From Methylosinus sp. Sm6 (GTDB lineage Bacteria; Pseudomonadota; Alphaproteobacteria; Rhizobiales; Beijerinckiaceae), in contig NZ_JAINDZ010000011.1 in NCBI RefSeq assembly GCF_019802345.1, positions 1 through 64,000 of the forward strand: a DNA stretch of 64,000 nt. Direction: 5' to 3'. The position numbers and the translations under genes are program-made. Positions 55,135 to 64,000 of the stretch are shown piece by piece; the first letter of the stretch is position 1, and the number at the start of each line of letters is the position of its first letter. Under the pieces are notes generated by a model. It searched no databases, had not been told where the DNA came from, and saw only the letters and a list, made by a program, of their open reading frames with translations.

Positions 55135-56328
55135 ATGACCGTAACCGGCGACGAGCAGGCGCGCGACGACGCGCGCCTGCGACGGAGTTCTTTCGTGAAG
55201 ATCGTGTCGAAGGCCGCGCTGGCCGCCGGCCTTCTCGCCGCCGCGGGCCCGGCGCAGGCGCGCGTCGTGCTGCCGCTCGGCGACGATGACCAATGGTTCA
55301 GCGTCGGCTTCGGGCTGCGGCCCTTCTTCAGCGACGTGACCCGCAACAATGCTCCCGGAACCAATCCCGACCGCGTCGATCTCGAGAGCTTCCGCATCTT
55401 CTCCTCGGCCTCCTTCAATCAATATCTGAAGGCGACGTTCAACACGGAGATCACCAGCAACAGCACCATTCAAGTGCTCGACGGCTACGGCCAGATCGAG
55501 CCGATGGACGAGATCAACGTGTGGGGCGGCCGCATGCTGCCGCCGAGCGACCGCGCCAATCTCGACGGTCCCTATTATCTGCTCGGCTGGTCCTATCCCG
55601 GCGTCGTCTCCCGCTATCCGGGCAAAGTGTCCGGCCGCATGGACGGCGGCACGATCTGGGGCAAGCTGTTCGAGAAGCGGCTCACTTACTCCTTCGGCGT
55701 CTATGACGGCCACAATCAGATCGTCGGCGCTTCGAATCAGTCCGGGCATCCGCTGTTCGCGGGCCGCGTCAACCTCAATCTGCTCGATCCCGATCCCGAT
55801 CCGGCTTATTATACGAGCAGCACCTATTTCGGCGGCGCCGACGTCCTCGGAATCGGTTTCGCGATCCAACATCAGGAGGACGGCGTCGGCAATGCGCTGC
55901 AGCGCGCCGATTTCACCGCCTGGAACATCGACGTGTTGTTCGAGAAGAAGCTCGGCGAGTTCGGCGCCGCGACCTTCGAGGGCGCCTATTACCGCTACTA
56001 CACGCATGGCGTGAACGACGTCGCCGCCAATTTCAACGGCGCGCGCTCGACCGATCTCGTCGGCGGCATTCGTCCGGGCGAAGCCTATATGCTCGGCGCC
56101 GGCTATCTCATTCCTTACGTGATCGGCTGGGGCAGGCTGCAGCCCTTCTTCCGCTACCAGTCGTTCCGCGACACGCTCGCCGCGACATGGGAGCGCCAAT
56201 ACGACATGGGCGTCACCTATGTGATCGACGGCCATAATCTGCGCGTCACCGCCAACTACGCGATCAATCAGTTCACGGCGCGCAAGGACATCGACAGATT
56301 CATCCTCGGCCTGCAGATCCAATTCTGA
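55135..56328 (+). CDS. Outer-membrane beta-barrel porin, first gene of the urea operon
   Basis: A 397-aa outer-membrane protein. The ATG at 55135 follows GAGGGGGACAA. A signal segment at about residues 22-43 (KIVSKAALAAGLLAAAGPAQ) is followed by alternating strands with many aromatic residues (FSVGFGLRPFFSDV, YYLLGWSYPGVVSRYPG, GATFEGAYYRYYTHG), and the last residue is Phe (LGLQIQF), as needed for barrel assembly. It directly precedes urtA (34 bp), which suggests passage of urea or short amides through the outer membrane. The substrate is inferred from position only. Confidence 0.8.
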   Translation: MTVTGDEQARDDARLRRSSFVKIVSKAALAAGLLAAAGPAQARVVLPLGDDDQWFSVGFGLRPFFSDVTRNNAPGTNPDRVDLESFRIFSSASFNQYLKATFNTEITSNSTIQVLDGYGQIEPMDEINVWGGRMLPPSDRANLDGPYYLLGWSYPGVVSRYPGKVSGRMDGGTIWGKLFEKRLTYSFGVYDGHNQIVGASNQSGHPLFAGRVNLNLLDPDPDPAYYTSSTYFGGADVLGIGFAIQHQEDGVGNALQRADFTAWNIDVLFEKKLGEFGAATFEGAYYRYYTHGVNDVAANFNGARSTDLVGGIRPGEAYMLGAGYLIPYVIGWGRLQPFFRYQSFRDTLAATWERQYDMGVTYVIDGHNLRVTANYAINQFTARKDIDRFILGLQIQF

Positions 56329-56362
56329 CGCGCCTCTCGATCAGGACCAGGGAGCGAAACCA

Positions 56363-57637
56363 ATGAAACGTAGAATAGTGGTCAAGAGCCTCGGCTTCGT
56401 CGCCGCGGGCGCATTGCTCGCCGCGGGCGCGATCCTGCCGGCGCGCGCCGCCGACAAGAGCCCGATCAAGGTCGGCGTCCTTCATTCACTGTCCGGCACG
56501 ATGGCCATCAGCGAGACCGTGCTGAAGGACACGGCGCTGATGGCGATCGAGGAGATCAACGCCAAGGGCGGCGTGCTCGGCCGCAAGCTCGAGCCGGTCG
56601 TCGTCGATCCGGCGTCCAACTGGCCGCTGTTCGCTGAAAAGGCGCGGCAGCTGCTCGCCACCGACAAGGTCGCAGTGGTGTTCGGCTGCTGGACCTCGGT
56701 GTCGCGCAAATCCGTGCTGCCGGTGTTCAAGGAGCTCGACGGCCTCCTGTTCTATCCGGTGCAATATGAGGGCGAGGAGCTCGAGAAGAACGTCTTCTAC
56801 ACCGGCGCGGCTCCGAACCAGCAGGCCATCCCCGCCGTCGAATATCTGATGAGCAAGGCCGGCGGCGGCGCCAAGCGCTTCGTTCTGCTCGGCACAGACT
56901 ATGTCTATCCGCGCACGACCAACAAGATCCTGCGCGCCTTCCTCCGCTCCAAGGGCGTGGCCGACGCCGACATCATGGAGGAATATACGCCTTTCGGTCA
57001 CAGCGATTATCAGACGATCGTCGCGAACATCAAGAAATTCGCCTCCGGCGGCAAGACCGCCGTCGTCTCGACCATCAACGGCGATTCGAACGTGCCTTTC
57101 TACAAGGAGCTCGGCAACGCCGGCCTCAAGGCGACGGAAGTTCCGGTCGTCGCCTTCTCGGTGGGCGAGGAGGAGCTGCGCGGCGTCGACGCCAAGCCGC
57201 TCGTCGGCCATCTCGCGGCATGGAACTATTTCATGTCGCTGAAGAACCCCGCCAACACGGAGTTCAAGAAGAAATGGGCCGCCTACGCCAAGGCGCATGG
57301 CGTCGCCAACGCCGACAAGCCGCTCACCAATGATCCGATGGAGGCCACCTATATCGGCGTCAATATCTGGAAGCAGGCGGTCGAGAAGGCGAAGACCACC
57401 GATGTCGACAAGGTGATCGCCGCGGTGGGCGGCCAGAAATTCGAGGCACCCTCCGGCTTCACCGCCGAAATGGACGAGAAGAACCACCATCTTCACAAGC
57501 CCGTCTTCATCGGCGAAGTAAAGGCGGACGGCCAGTTCAACGTGGTGTGGAAGACGCCGGGCCCGGTGCGCGCGCAGCCCTGGAGCCCCTTCATCCCCGG
57601 CAACGACAAGAAGAAGGACCAGCCTGACGCCAATTGA
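56363..57637 (+). CDS. urtA: Urea ABC transporter substrate-binding protein
   Basis: A 424-aa periplasmic binding protein of the Leu/Ile/Val-binding fold. The signal peptide covers about residues 1-29 (FVAAGALLAAGAILPARAAD). The mature part starts IKVGVLHSLSGTMAISETVL and has the UrtA-typical WTSVSRKSVLPVFKELDGLL and FYPVQYEGEELEKNVFYTGA. It captures urea at low concentration for the UrtBC channel. The gene is preceded by the porin gene and followed by urtB. Confidence 0.95.
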   Translation: MKRRIVVKSLGFVAAGALLAAGAILPARAADKSPIKVGVLHSLSGTMAISETVLKDTALMAIEEINAKGGVLGRKLEPVVVDPASNWPLFAEKARQLLATDKVAVVFGCWTSVSRKSVLPVFKELDGLLFYPVQYEGEELEKNVFYTGAAPNQQAIPAVEYLMSKAGGGAKRFVLLGTDYVYPRTTNKILRAFLRSKGVADADIMEEYTPFGHSDYQTIVANIKKFASGGKTAVVSTINGDSNVPFYKELGNAGLKATEVPVVAFSVGEEELRGVDAKPLVGHLAAWNYFMSLKNPANTEFKKKWAAYAKAHGVANADKPLTNDPMEATYIGVNIWKQAVEKAKTTDVDKVIAAVGGQKFEAPSGFTAEMDEKNHHLHKPVFIGEVKADGQFNVVWKTPGPVRAQPWSPFIPGNDKKKDQPDAN

Positions 57638-57720
57638 CGAAAAGACGGCGGACGGCCCGACGATCGGGCCGTCCCAGGGCGATTCGGATGCGGATCGAAA
57701 CGGAGCGTCACCCTTTGCGT

Positions 57721-59295
57721 ATGCTGCGACTCTTCGCCGGCCTTGCGATGCTGGCGGTTTTCTGCGCGCCGGCCGCGGCGCTCGACCGCGGAGCGATCGG
57801 TCGTCTCGCCAGCGGCGACGCGGACGAGCAGCGACAGGCGCTCGACGCGCTCGTCGCCGACAACGACGTTTCCGCTCTTCCCTTCTTGCAAGATCTGCTC
57901 GCCGATCGCGTCAAGATCGGCGCGGACACGACCATTATCGTCGACGGCGATCATGGCCTCGACCCGCTCGAGCGCGCGCCCGTCGCGCTGCCCTCGGACC
58001 TCGAGGATGTCTCGACGAGCAATAGCCTGCGCCTCGCGATCGAAGAATCGATCGCCGCTCTGGAGCTCCTCTCGCCCGATCCGGCGCTTCGGCTCGAAGC
58101 CGTGAAGCGCCTGCAGAACGCCGAGCTCGACGAAGCGCGCCTCGCTCTGATCGCCAAGGCCGAGAGCCACGAGCGCGATTCCGCCGTGCGCGACGGCCTG
58201 CGTCAGATGCGCGCTCTCTCCGAGCTGCAGAGCGGCGACCGCGCGATGCGCCTCGCCGCGGCCAAGGCACTGCGCGCCAGCGTCTCGGGCCGCGTGCGCG
58301 AAGCGCTGAAGGCCCGCCTCGCCAGCGAGGAGGACGGCGAGATTCGCGTCGCCCTCACGCGGTCGCTGCGCAATGTCGAATCGAGCCTCGCGATCGGCGA
58401 GAATCTCGGCATCGTCTTTTCCGGCGTCAGCCTCGCCAGCATTCTGCTGCTCGCCGCGCTCGGCCTCGCCGTCACCTATGGCCTGATGGGCGTCATCAAC
58501 ATGGCGCATGGCGAGATGATGATGATCGGCGCCTACGCCACTTATGTGGCGCAAAATTGCTTTCGCGCCTATCTGCCCGACCATTTCCAATGGTATCTCG
58601 CCGCCGCCGCGCCGGTCGCATTCGTGGTCGCGGCGCTCATCGGCGTCGTCATCGAGCGCATGGTGATCCGTTTTCTCTACGGACGCGCGCTGGAGACGCT
58701 GCTCGCCACCTGGGGCGTCAGCCTGATCCTGATGCAGACGGTGCGCACGATGTTCGGCGCGCAGAATGTGCAGGTCGAAAATCCCGCCTGGATGTCCGGC
58801 CGCGTCTTCGTCATGGAGAATCTGCAACTGCCCTACAATCGCATCGTCATCATAGCCTTCTCGCTCGCCGTGCTGGCGCTCGTCTCCTTCCTGCTGGCGC
58901 GCACGCGCCTCGGGCTGTTCGTGCGCGCGGTGACGCAGAACCGCACGATGGCGAAATGCGTCGGCGTCGACTCCTCGCGAATCGACACGATCGCCTTCGC
59001 GCTCGGCTCGGGGATCGCGGGCCTCGCGGGCGTCGCGCTGTCGCAGGTCGGCAATGTCGGTCCGGACCTCGGCCAGCATTACATCGTCGACAGCTTCATG
59101 GTCGTCGTGCTCGGCGGGGTCGGCCAGCTCGCCGGCGCCGTCTACGCCGCGCTCGGGCTCGGCGTCGCCGGCAAGATTTTCGAAAATCTCGCCGGCGCGG
59201 TGCTCGCCGAAATCGCCCTGCTCGTCTTCCTCATCGTCTTCATTCAAAAACGTCCGCAGGGCCTGTTCGCGCTCGGCGGCCGCCAGGCCGATTGA
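57721..59295 (+). CDS. urtB: Urea ABC transporter permease UrtB
   Basis: A 524-aa inner-membrane permease of the LivH class. As usual for UrtB it has a long N-terminal extension: a signal-like segment (MLRLFAGLAMLAVFCAPAAA) and a helical, HEAT-like periplasmic region up to about residue 230. The membrane part with about eight helices follows, with VTYGLMGVINMAHGEMMMIG and FLLARTRLGLFVRAVTQNRT. The ATG at 57721 starts directly at the signal; in-frame ATGs at 57688 and 57634 are alternatives. Confidence 0.93.
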   Translation: MLRLFAGLAMLAVFCAPAAALDRGAIGRLASGDADEQRQALDALVADNDVSALPFLQDLLADRVKIGADTTIIVDGDHGLDPLERAPVALPSDLEDVSTSNSLRLAIEESIAALELLSPDPALRLEAVKRLQNAELDEARLALIAKAESHERDSAVRDGLRQMRALSELQSGDRAMRLAAAKALRASVSGRVREALKARLASEEDGEIRVALTRSLRNVESSLAIGENLGIVFSGVSLASILLLAALGLAVTYGLMGVINMAHGEMMMIGAYATYVAQNCFRAYLPDHFQWYLAAAAPVAFVVAALIGVVIERMVIRFLYGRALETLLATWGVSLILMQTVRTMFGAQNVQVENPAWMSGRVFVMENLQLPYNRIVIIAFSLAVLALVSFLLARTRLGLFVRAVTQNRTMAKCVGVDSSRIDTIAFALGSGIAGLAGVALSQVGNVGPDLGQHYIVDSFMVVVLGGVGQLAGAVYAALGLGVAGKIFENLAGAVLAEIALLVFLIVFIQKRPQGLFALGGRQAD

Positions 59296-59306
59296 GCTCG
59301 AAGCCC

Positions 59307-60449
59307 ATGCTCCATGTCGCTCCCTCCCCTCCGCTCGCACGGTGCCTGTACGAGAAGCGCGGCTGGGCCCTGTTCGCGCTCGCCGCGCTCGTCATTCTCG
59401 TCGTCGCGCCGCTCGCCAATCTCGTGACGCCCGAGGGATCCTTCCTCCATCTCTCGGATGCTTCGGTCGCGCTGCTCGGCAAGCTGTTCTGCTACGCCAT
59501 GCTGGCGCTCGCCATGGATCTCGTCTGGGGCTATGCAGGGATACTCAGCCTCGGCCATGGCGTCTTCTTCGCGCTCGGCGGCTACGCCTTCGGCATGTAT
59601 CTGATGCGTCAGATCGGCCATGACGGCAGCTATCACGCAGACCTGCCCGACTTCATGGTCTTCCTCGACTGGAACTCGTTTCCCTGGTTCTGGGCCTATA
59701 CCGACCATTTTTGCTACGCGCTCGCGCTCGCGATCCTCGCCCCGGCGGCGCTCGCCTGCGCGTTCGGCTTCTTCGCCTTCCGCTCGCGCATCAAAGGCGT
59801 GTATTTCTCCATCATCACCCAGGCGCTGACCTATGCGATGATGCTGCTGTTCTTCCGCAACGAGACCGGCTTCGGCGGCAATAACGGCTTCACCGACTTC
59901 AAGCGCATTCTCGATTATCCGCTGGCGACGCCGCAGACGCGCATCATCCTGTTCATGCTGTCGGGCGGCAGCCTCCTCCTCCTGCTGCTGGCGTCGCGCT
60001 TCATCGTGACGAGCAAGTTCGGCCGCGTGCTCACCGCCATTCGCGAGGCGGAGAGCCGGGTGATGTTCTGCGGCTATGACACGCTCTCCTACAAGCTCGC
60101 GATCTGGACCTTCTCGGCGGCGATCTGCGGCCTCGCCGGCGCGCTCTATGTGCCGCAGGTCGGCATCATCAATCCGAGCGAAATGTCGCCGGCGGCCTCG
60201 ATCGAGATCGCCATATGGACCGCCGTCGGCGGACGCGGCACGCTGATCGGCCCGCTCGTCGGCGCCTTCGTCGTCAATGGCGCGAAGAGCCTCTTCACCG
60301 CGGCCATTCCCGAATATTGGCTATTCTTCCTCGGACTCCTGTTCGTGCTCGTCACCCTGCTGCTGCCCAAGGGCGTCATCGGCTTCTTCGATGCGCCGCC
60401 CTCGGCGCGCATCTCGCTCCCCTTCACCCGCAAGGAGCCCGCGTCATGA
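59307..60449 (+). CDS. urtC: Urea ABC transporter permease UrtC
   Basis: A 380-aa permease of the LivM class with about nine helices. Typical stretches are LALAMDLVWGYAGILSLGHG, VFFALGGYAFGMYLMRQIG and VLTAIREAESRVMFCGYDTL, the last in the cytoplasmic loop that contacts the ATPases. The urtD start overlaps its stop (ATGA). Together with UrtB it forms the membrane channel. Confidence 0.94.
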   Translation: MLHVAPSPPLARCLYEKRGWALFALAALVILVVAPLANLVTPEGSFLHLSDASVALLGKLFCYAMLALAMDLVWGYAGILSLGHGVFFALGGYAFGMYLMRQIGHDGSYHADLPDFMVFLDWNSFPWFWAYTDHFCYALALAILAPAALACAFGFFAFRSRIKGVYFSIITQALTYAMMLLFFRNETGFGGNNGFTDFKRILDYPLATPQTRIILFMLSGGSLLLLLLASRFIVTSKFGRVLTAIREAESRVMFCGYDTLSYKLAIWTFSAAICGLAGALYVPQVGIINPSEMSPAASIEIAIWTAVGGRGTLIGPLVGAFVVNGAKSLFTAAIPEYWLFFLGLLFVLVTLLLPKGVIGFFDAPPSARISLPFTRKEPAS

Positions 60450-61207
60450 TCGAGGCGACGGAGATTTCGAGCGCCGTCGCGCTCTATCTCGACGATGTGC
60501 AAGTCGCCTTCGACGGCTTTCGGGCGCTGCGCGGGCTGTCGCTGTCGATCGACGTCGGCGAGCTGCGCTGCGTCATCGGGCCGAACGGCGCCGGCAAGAC
60601 GACGATGATGGACGTCATCACCGGCAAGACGAGGCCCGACGCCGGCCTCGTCTATTTCGGCCGCTCGCTCGATCTCACACGGATGAGCGAGCCGCAGATC
60701 GCCGCCGCCGGCATCGGCCGCAAGTTCCAGAAGCCGACCGTGTTCGAGCATCTCACGGTTTTTGAAAATCTCGAGCTCGCGGTGAAGGCCGACAAGAGCG
60801 TGCGCGCGTCCCTGTTCCGGCGGATCAGCGGCGAGCAGATCGACCGCATCGGCGAATTGCTGGAGACGGTGGAGCTCGCCGACAAGGCGCAGGATCGCGC
60901 CGGCCTGCTTTCGCATGGCCAGAAGCAATGGCTGGAGATCGGCATGCTGCTGGCGCAGCGCCCGCTGCTGCTGCTGCTCGACGAGCCGGTCGCCGGCATG
61001 ACCGACCACGAGACGAAACGCACCGCCGAGCTATTGGAATCGCTCGCGGGCCAGCATTCGATCATGGTGGTCGAGCACGACATGGAGTTCGTCGGCGCGA
61101 TCGCGCGCAAGGTCACGGTCCTGCACGAGGGCGCCGTGCTGGCGGAAGGACGCCTGTCCGACGTGCAGAGCGACGAGCGCGTCATCGAAGTCTATCTGGG
61201 GCGCTAG
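60446..61207 (+). CDS. urtD: Urea ABC transporter ATPase UrtD
   Basis: A 253-aa ATPase of the LivG class. Walker A is VIGPNGAGKTTMMDVITGKT, signature LSHGQKQWLEIGMLLAQRP, Walker B LLLLLDEPVAGM and the switch His IMVVEHDMEFVGAIA. The Q-loop region RKFQKPTVFEHLTVFENLEL is typical of UrtD. It follows urtC with a 4-bp overlap and precedes urtE by 3 bp. Confidence 0.95.
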   Translation: MIEATEISSAVALYLDDVQVAFDGFRALRGLSLSIDVGELRCVIGPNGAGKTTMMDVITGKTRPDAGLVYFGRSLDLTRMSEPQIAAAGIGRKFQKPTVFEHLTVFENLELAVKADKSVRASLFRRISGEQIDRIGELLETVELADKAQDRAGLLSHGQKQWLEIGMLLAQRPLLLLLDEPVAGMTDHETKRTAELLESLAGQHSIMVVEHDMEFVGAIARKVTVLHEGAVLAEGRLSDVQSDERVIEVYLGR

Positions 61208-61210
61208 GCG

Positions 61211-61909
61211 ATGCTCGAAATCAGCGGCCTCCATCAATATTACGGCAGCAGCCACATTCTGCGCGATGTGTCCTTCACGGCGCCCACGGGCGCCTGCACC
61301 GTGCTGCTCGGTCGCAACGGCGTCGGCAAGACGACGCTGCTGCGCAGCATCATGGGCGTGACGCCGATCCGCAGCGGCGCCATTCTGTTCGACGGCCGGG
61401 ATATTTCGAAGCTCTCGCCCAATGAGCGCGCGGCGCGCGGCGTCGCCTATGTGCCGCAGGGACGCGAAATCTTCTCGCGTCTCACGGTGGAGGAGAATCT
61501 GCTGATGGGCATGGCGACGAAGCCCGCCCGCAAGGCTCGCTCCGTGCCGAGCGAGATCTATGAGATGTTCCCGGCGCTGAAGGAAATGCTCCGGCGCCGC
61601 GGCGGCGATCTCTCCGGCGGCCAGCAGCAGCAGCTCGCCATCGCCCGCGCCCTGATCTCCGATCCCAAGCTCATCATTCTCGACGAGCCGACGGAGGGAA
61701 TCCAGCCGTCCATCATCAAGCTCATCGGTGAGGTGATAAAGAGCTTGAGCCGGCGCGGCGATCTCGCCATTCTGCTCGTCGAGCAGTACTATGATTTCGG
61801 CCGCGCGCTCGCCGACCATTATATGGTCATGTCGCGCGGCCAGATCGTCAGACGAGGTCTCGGAGCCGATATGGACAAGGACAACATCAGGGATTTCGTG
61901 GCGTTGTGA
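61211..61909 (+). CDS. urtE: Urea ABC transporter ATPase UrtE
   Basis: A 232-aa ATPase of the LivF class. It begins MLEISGLHQYYGSSHILRDV, Walker A is LLGRNGVGKTTLLRSIMGVT, signature LSGGQQQQLAIARALI and Walker B LIILDEPTEGIQPSII. The C-terminus has ILLVEQYYDFGRALADHYMV. Its stop overlaps the GTG of ureD, joining transport and urease genes in one operon. Confidence 0.95.
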   Translation: MLEISGLHQYYGSSHILRDVSFTAPTGACTVLLGRNGVGKTTLLRSIMGVTPIRSGAILFDGRDISKLSPNERAARGVAYVPQGREIFSRLTVEENLLMGMATKPARKARSVPSEIYEMFPALKEMLRRRGGDLSGGQQQQLAIARALISDPKLIILDEPTEGIQPSIIKLIGEVIKSLSRRGDLAILLVEQYYDFGRALADHYMVMSRGQIVRRGLGADMDKDNIRDFVAL

Positions 61910-62715
61910 ACGTCCCCCAGCGCGCGAGGGGCCGCGTCGCGCTGCGTTATGCGCAAGTCGAGGGAGCGAGCCGGTTGCGACATCTGGCGCAGGAGGCGCC
62001 GCTCAGGGCGCTGTTTCCCGGCGTCGAGCCAGACGAGGCGCCGGAGGCGGCGATCGTCAACACGGGCGGCGGCGTCGTCGGGGGCGATCATTATGCGATC
62101 GACGTCGAGGTCGAGCCGGGCGCGGCGCTGACGATCACGACGCCCGCGGCCGAGAAGATCTACCGCTCCGCGGGCGAGCATGCACGGATCGAAACGCGGC
62201 TGCGCGCCGCCGACGGCGCGCGGCTCGAATGGCTGCCGCAAGAGACCATTCTGTTCGACGAGGCGCGCTTGCGGCGGCGGCTCGATATCGATCTCGCGCC
62301 GACGGCGCGCTTTCTCGGCGTCGAAATTCTTCTGTTCGGCCGTCGCGCCAGCGGCGAATGGTTGAGCACGGGCGCGCTGCGGGATAGCTGGATGCTGCGC
62401 ATCGGCGGCCGACTCGTCTGGGCCGACGCCTTCGGCCTCGACGGCTATATCGCCGCGCGACGCGCCGCGCCCTTCGGCATCGGCGACGCCGCCGGCTATG
62501 CGACCATTCTGGTCGCCGGGCCGACTGTCGCAGAGCTGTATCCGCTCGCGCGCCAATGCGCAGCGGGCGCGGCGAGCCTCGTCAATGGCGTGCTGCTGCT
62601 GCGCTTTCTCGACAATGACGCGGCGCGGCTGCGCGGCATGGTCATAGAGGCGCTGGCGGCGCTGCGGCCCGCCGCCGGCGGGCGCGGCGGCGCGCCGCGC
62701 TTGTGGATGAGTTGA
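61906..62715 (+). CDS. ureD: Urease accessory protein UreD
   Basis: A 269-aa chaperone that binds apo-urease and forms, with UreF and UreG, the nickel-insertion complex. Family stretches are AAIVNTGGGVVGGDHYAIDV, TTPAAEKIYRSAGEHARIET, LEWLPQETILFDEARLRRRL and SLVNGVLLLRFLDNDAARLR. The GTG at 61906 overlaps the urtE stop by 4 bp. A family B repeat lies between it and ureA. Confidence 0.94.
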   Translation: MNVPQRARGRVALRYAQVEGASRLRHLAQEAPLRALFPGVEPDEAPEAAIVNTGGGVVGGDHYAIDVEVEPGAALTITTPAAEKIYRSAGEHARIETRLRAADGARLEWLPQETILFDEARLRRRLDIDLAPTARFLGVEILLFGRRASGEWLSTGALRDSWMLRIGGRLVWADAFGLDGYIAARRAAPFGIGDAAGYATILVAGPTVAELYPLARQCAAGAASLVNGVLLLRFLDNDAARLRGMVIEALAALRPAAGGRGGAPRLWMS

Positions 62716-62732
62716 AAAGCCGCGTCCGGGAT

Positions 62733-62794
62733 GCGAGCCTCCAAGGCTCGCGGTCCGGGCGCGGATCCTTGGACCGCGAGCCTCAGAGGCTCGC
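62733..62794. repeat. Family B palindromic repeat inside the urease operon
   Basis: GCGAGCCTCCAAGGCTCGCG with GTCC, a spacer of about 15 bp and the inverse arm, between ureD and ureA. As an RNA hairpin it may set segmental mRNA stability in the operon. Confidence 0.85.
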
Positions 62795-62814
62795 ACGGAG
62801 AGGAGAGACGCGGG

Positions 62815-63117
62815 ATGCATTTGACGCCGCGTGAAAAAGACAAGCTGCTCGTCGCCGTGGCGGCGATGGTGGCGCGCCGGCGCCTCGAGCGCGGCGCCAG
62901 GCTCAACTATCCGGAGGCGATCGCGCTCATTACCGATTTCGTCGTCGAAGGGGCGCGCGACGGCCGCTCGGTCGCCGAGCTGCGGACGCAAGGCGCGAGC
63001 GTGCTGACGCGCGATCAGGTGATGGAGGGCGTTGCCGAAATGATCGAGGCGGTGCAGGTCGAAGCGACCTTTCCCGACGGCGTGAAGCTCGTCACCGTTC
63101 ACGAGCCGATCCGATGA
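62815..63117 (+). CDS. ureA: Urease gamma subunit
   Basis: The 100-aa gamma subunit has standard length. It begins [20 protein letters not shown] and contains [20 protein letters not shown] and [15 protein letters not shown], all conserved in UreA. The ATG at 62815 is preceded by GGAGAGGAG. The stop overlaps the ureB start by 4 bp. Confidence 0.97.
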   Translation: MHLTPREKDKLLVAVAAMVARRRLERGARLNYPEAIALITDFVVEGARDGRSVAELRTQGASVLTRDQVMEGVAEMIEAVQVEATFPDGVKLVTVHEPIR

Positions 63118-63437
63118 TTCCCGGCGAGATCATTCCCGCCGAGGGCGAGATCATCCTCAACGAGGGCCGTGAGACGATCCTGCTCGAGGTCGCCAACACC
63201 GGCGATCGGCCGATCCAGATCGGCTCGCATTATCATTTCGCCGAGAGCAATGCGGCGCTGCGCTTCGACCGCGTCGCCGCGCGCGGCATGCGGCTCGACA
63301 TTCCCGCAGGCTCGGCGGTGCGCTTCGAGCCCGGGCAGACGCGCAGCGTCTCGCTGATCGCTTACGCCGGCGCGCGCGCGGTCTATGGATTCAACGGCGC
63401 GGTGATGGGGCCTCTGGAGGCGAAAAATGACGAATAG
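63114..63437 (+). CDS. ureB: Urease beta subunit
   Basis: The 107-aa beta subunit begins [20 protein letters not shown] and has [40 protein letters not shown] and [16 protein letters not shown], the UreB signature blocks. It overlaps ureA by 4 bp and ureC by 11 bp. Confidence 0.97.
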   Translation: MIPGEIIPAEGEIILNEGRETILLEVANTGDRPIQIGSHYHFAESNAALRFDRVAARGMRLDIPAGSAVRFEPGQTRSVSLIAYAGARAVYGFNGAVMGPLEAKNDE

Positions 63438-64000
63438 GATCGGCCGGCGCGCCTATGCCGGAATGTTCGGACCCACGACCGGCGATCGCATCCGTCTCGC
63501 CGACACCGAGCTGCTGATCGAGATCGAGCACGATCATACGATCTATGGCGAAGAAGTGAAGTTCGGCGGCGGCAAGGTCATTCGCGACGGCATGGGACAG
63601 AGCCAGCGCTCCAATGCGGAAGGCGCCGTCGACACCGTCATCACCAACGCCGTCATTCTCGATCATTGGGGCGTCGTCAAAGCCGATATCGGCATCGTCA
63701 ATGGCCGCATCGCCCGCATCGGCAAGGCCGGCAATCCGGACATTCAGCCCGCCGTCGACATCATCATCGGCCCAGGCACCGAGATCATCGCGGGCGAAGG
63801 CCGCATCGTCACCGCCGGCGGCATCGACACGCATATTCATTTCATCTGCCCGCAGCAGGCGGATGAAGCGCTCGCCAGCGGGGTCACCACGATGCTCGGC
63901 GGCGGCACCGGTCCGGCCGAAGGCACGAAGGCGACGACCTGCACGCCGGGCCCCTGGCATATGAAGCGCATGCTGCAGGCGGCGGAAGGCTTGCCGGTCA
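63427..64000 (+). CDS. ureC: Urease alpha subunit, 3' end outside the window
   Basis: The first 191 codons of the catalytic subunit: [60 protein letters not shown] and the metal-binding [19 protein letters not shown] with the first two nickel-ligand His. The start at 63427 lies within the end of ureB. The Lys and remaining His ligands and accessory genes ureEFG would lie beyond the end of the window. Confidence 0.97.
   Translation, partial: MTNRIGRRAYAGMFGPTTGDRIRLADTELLIEIEHDHTIYGEEVKFGGGKVIRDGMGQSQRSNAEGAVDTVITNAVILDHWGVVKADIGIVNGRIARIGKAGNPDIQPAVDIIIGPGTEIIAGEGRIVTAGGIDTHIHFICPQQADEALASGVTTMLGGGTGPAEGTKATTCTPGPWHMKRMLQAAEGLPV

Overview
The window is GC-rich DNA (about two thirds G+C) from the chromosome of an alphaproteobacterium, most likely Hyphomicrobiales. 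The grounds are a DnaG whose zinc ligands are replaced, as I recall for rhizobial primases; an sRNA resembling the mmgR family; an Omp25/31-type porin; and codon use dominated by GCC/GGC/CTC/GAC. The gene set and dispersed palindromic repeats resemble Methylocystis/Methylosinus-type methylotrophs, but no diagnostic gene such as a methane or methanol oxidation gene is present, so that placement is inference. No rRNA, tRNA, CRISPR array or insertion sequence was found.

Layout. 0.3-8 kb: an L,D-transpeptidase lipoprotein, an mmgR-like sRNA with its own promoter and terminator, dnaG, rpoD, a kdsB-like cytidylyltransferase and a histidine phosphatase. 8-10.2 kb: a Tat-exported phospholipase C behind a possible Pho box. 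10.3-14.4 kb: an orphan DNA adenine methyltransferase and, upstream, a decayed partial copy of it, separated by a SAM methyltransferase and gene remnants. 14.7-20.8 kb: a small secreted protein, a three-gene RND efflux operon with its TetR regulator and operator, and a PAP2 phosphatase. 21-25.7 kb: dnaK and dnaJ, split by a small kinase and a MntA/HepT toxin-antitoxin pair. 25.8-44.4 kb: mostly housekeeping genes (pyrF, xth, holC, a potABC-type importer, a dihydroorotase, ygfZ, a porin, a HAD phosphatase, an LRR-kinase, vsr, and the divergent pair efp and epmA) with many palindromic repeats between them.

44.5-64 kb is the most interesting part. On the minus strand lies a tight operon of a group 2-type [NiFe] hydrogenase small subunit, large subunit and maturation protease, followed by a PAS-GGDEF-EAL protein. 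This looks like a hydrogen-responsive cyclic-di-GMP module. Its proximal iron-sulfur cluster motif has Glu where Cys is usual. Next to it is a signalling operon: a small exported protein, an NCS1 transporter fused to a hybrid histidine kinase through a Cys-rich segment, and a REC-LuxR response regulator. Divergent from that run a porin, urtABCDE and ureDABC (ureC is cut by the window end). The simplest reading is that the transporter-kinase senses urea or a related nitrogen compound and the regulator controls the uptake and urease genes.

Four families of imperfect palindromes are scattered between genes. One of them supplies the final Arg-Ala-stop codons of two genes and of a gene remnant.
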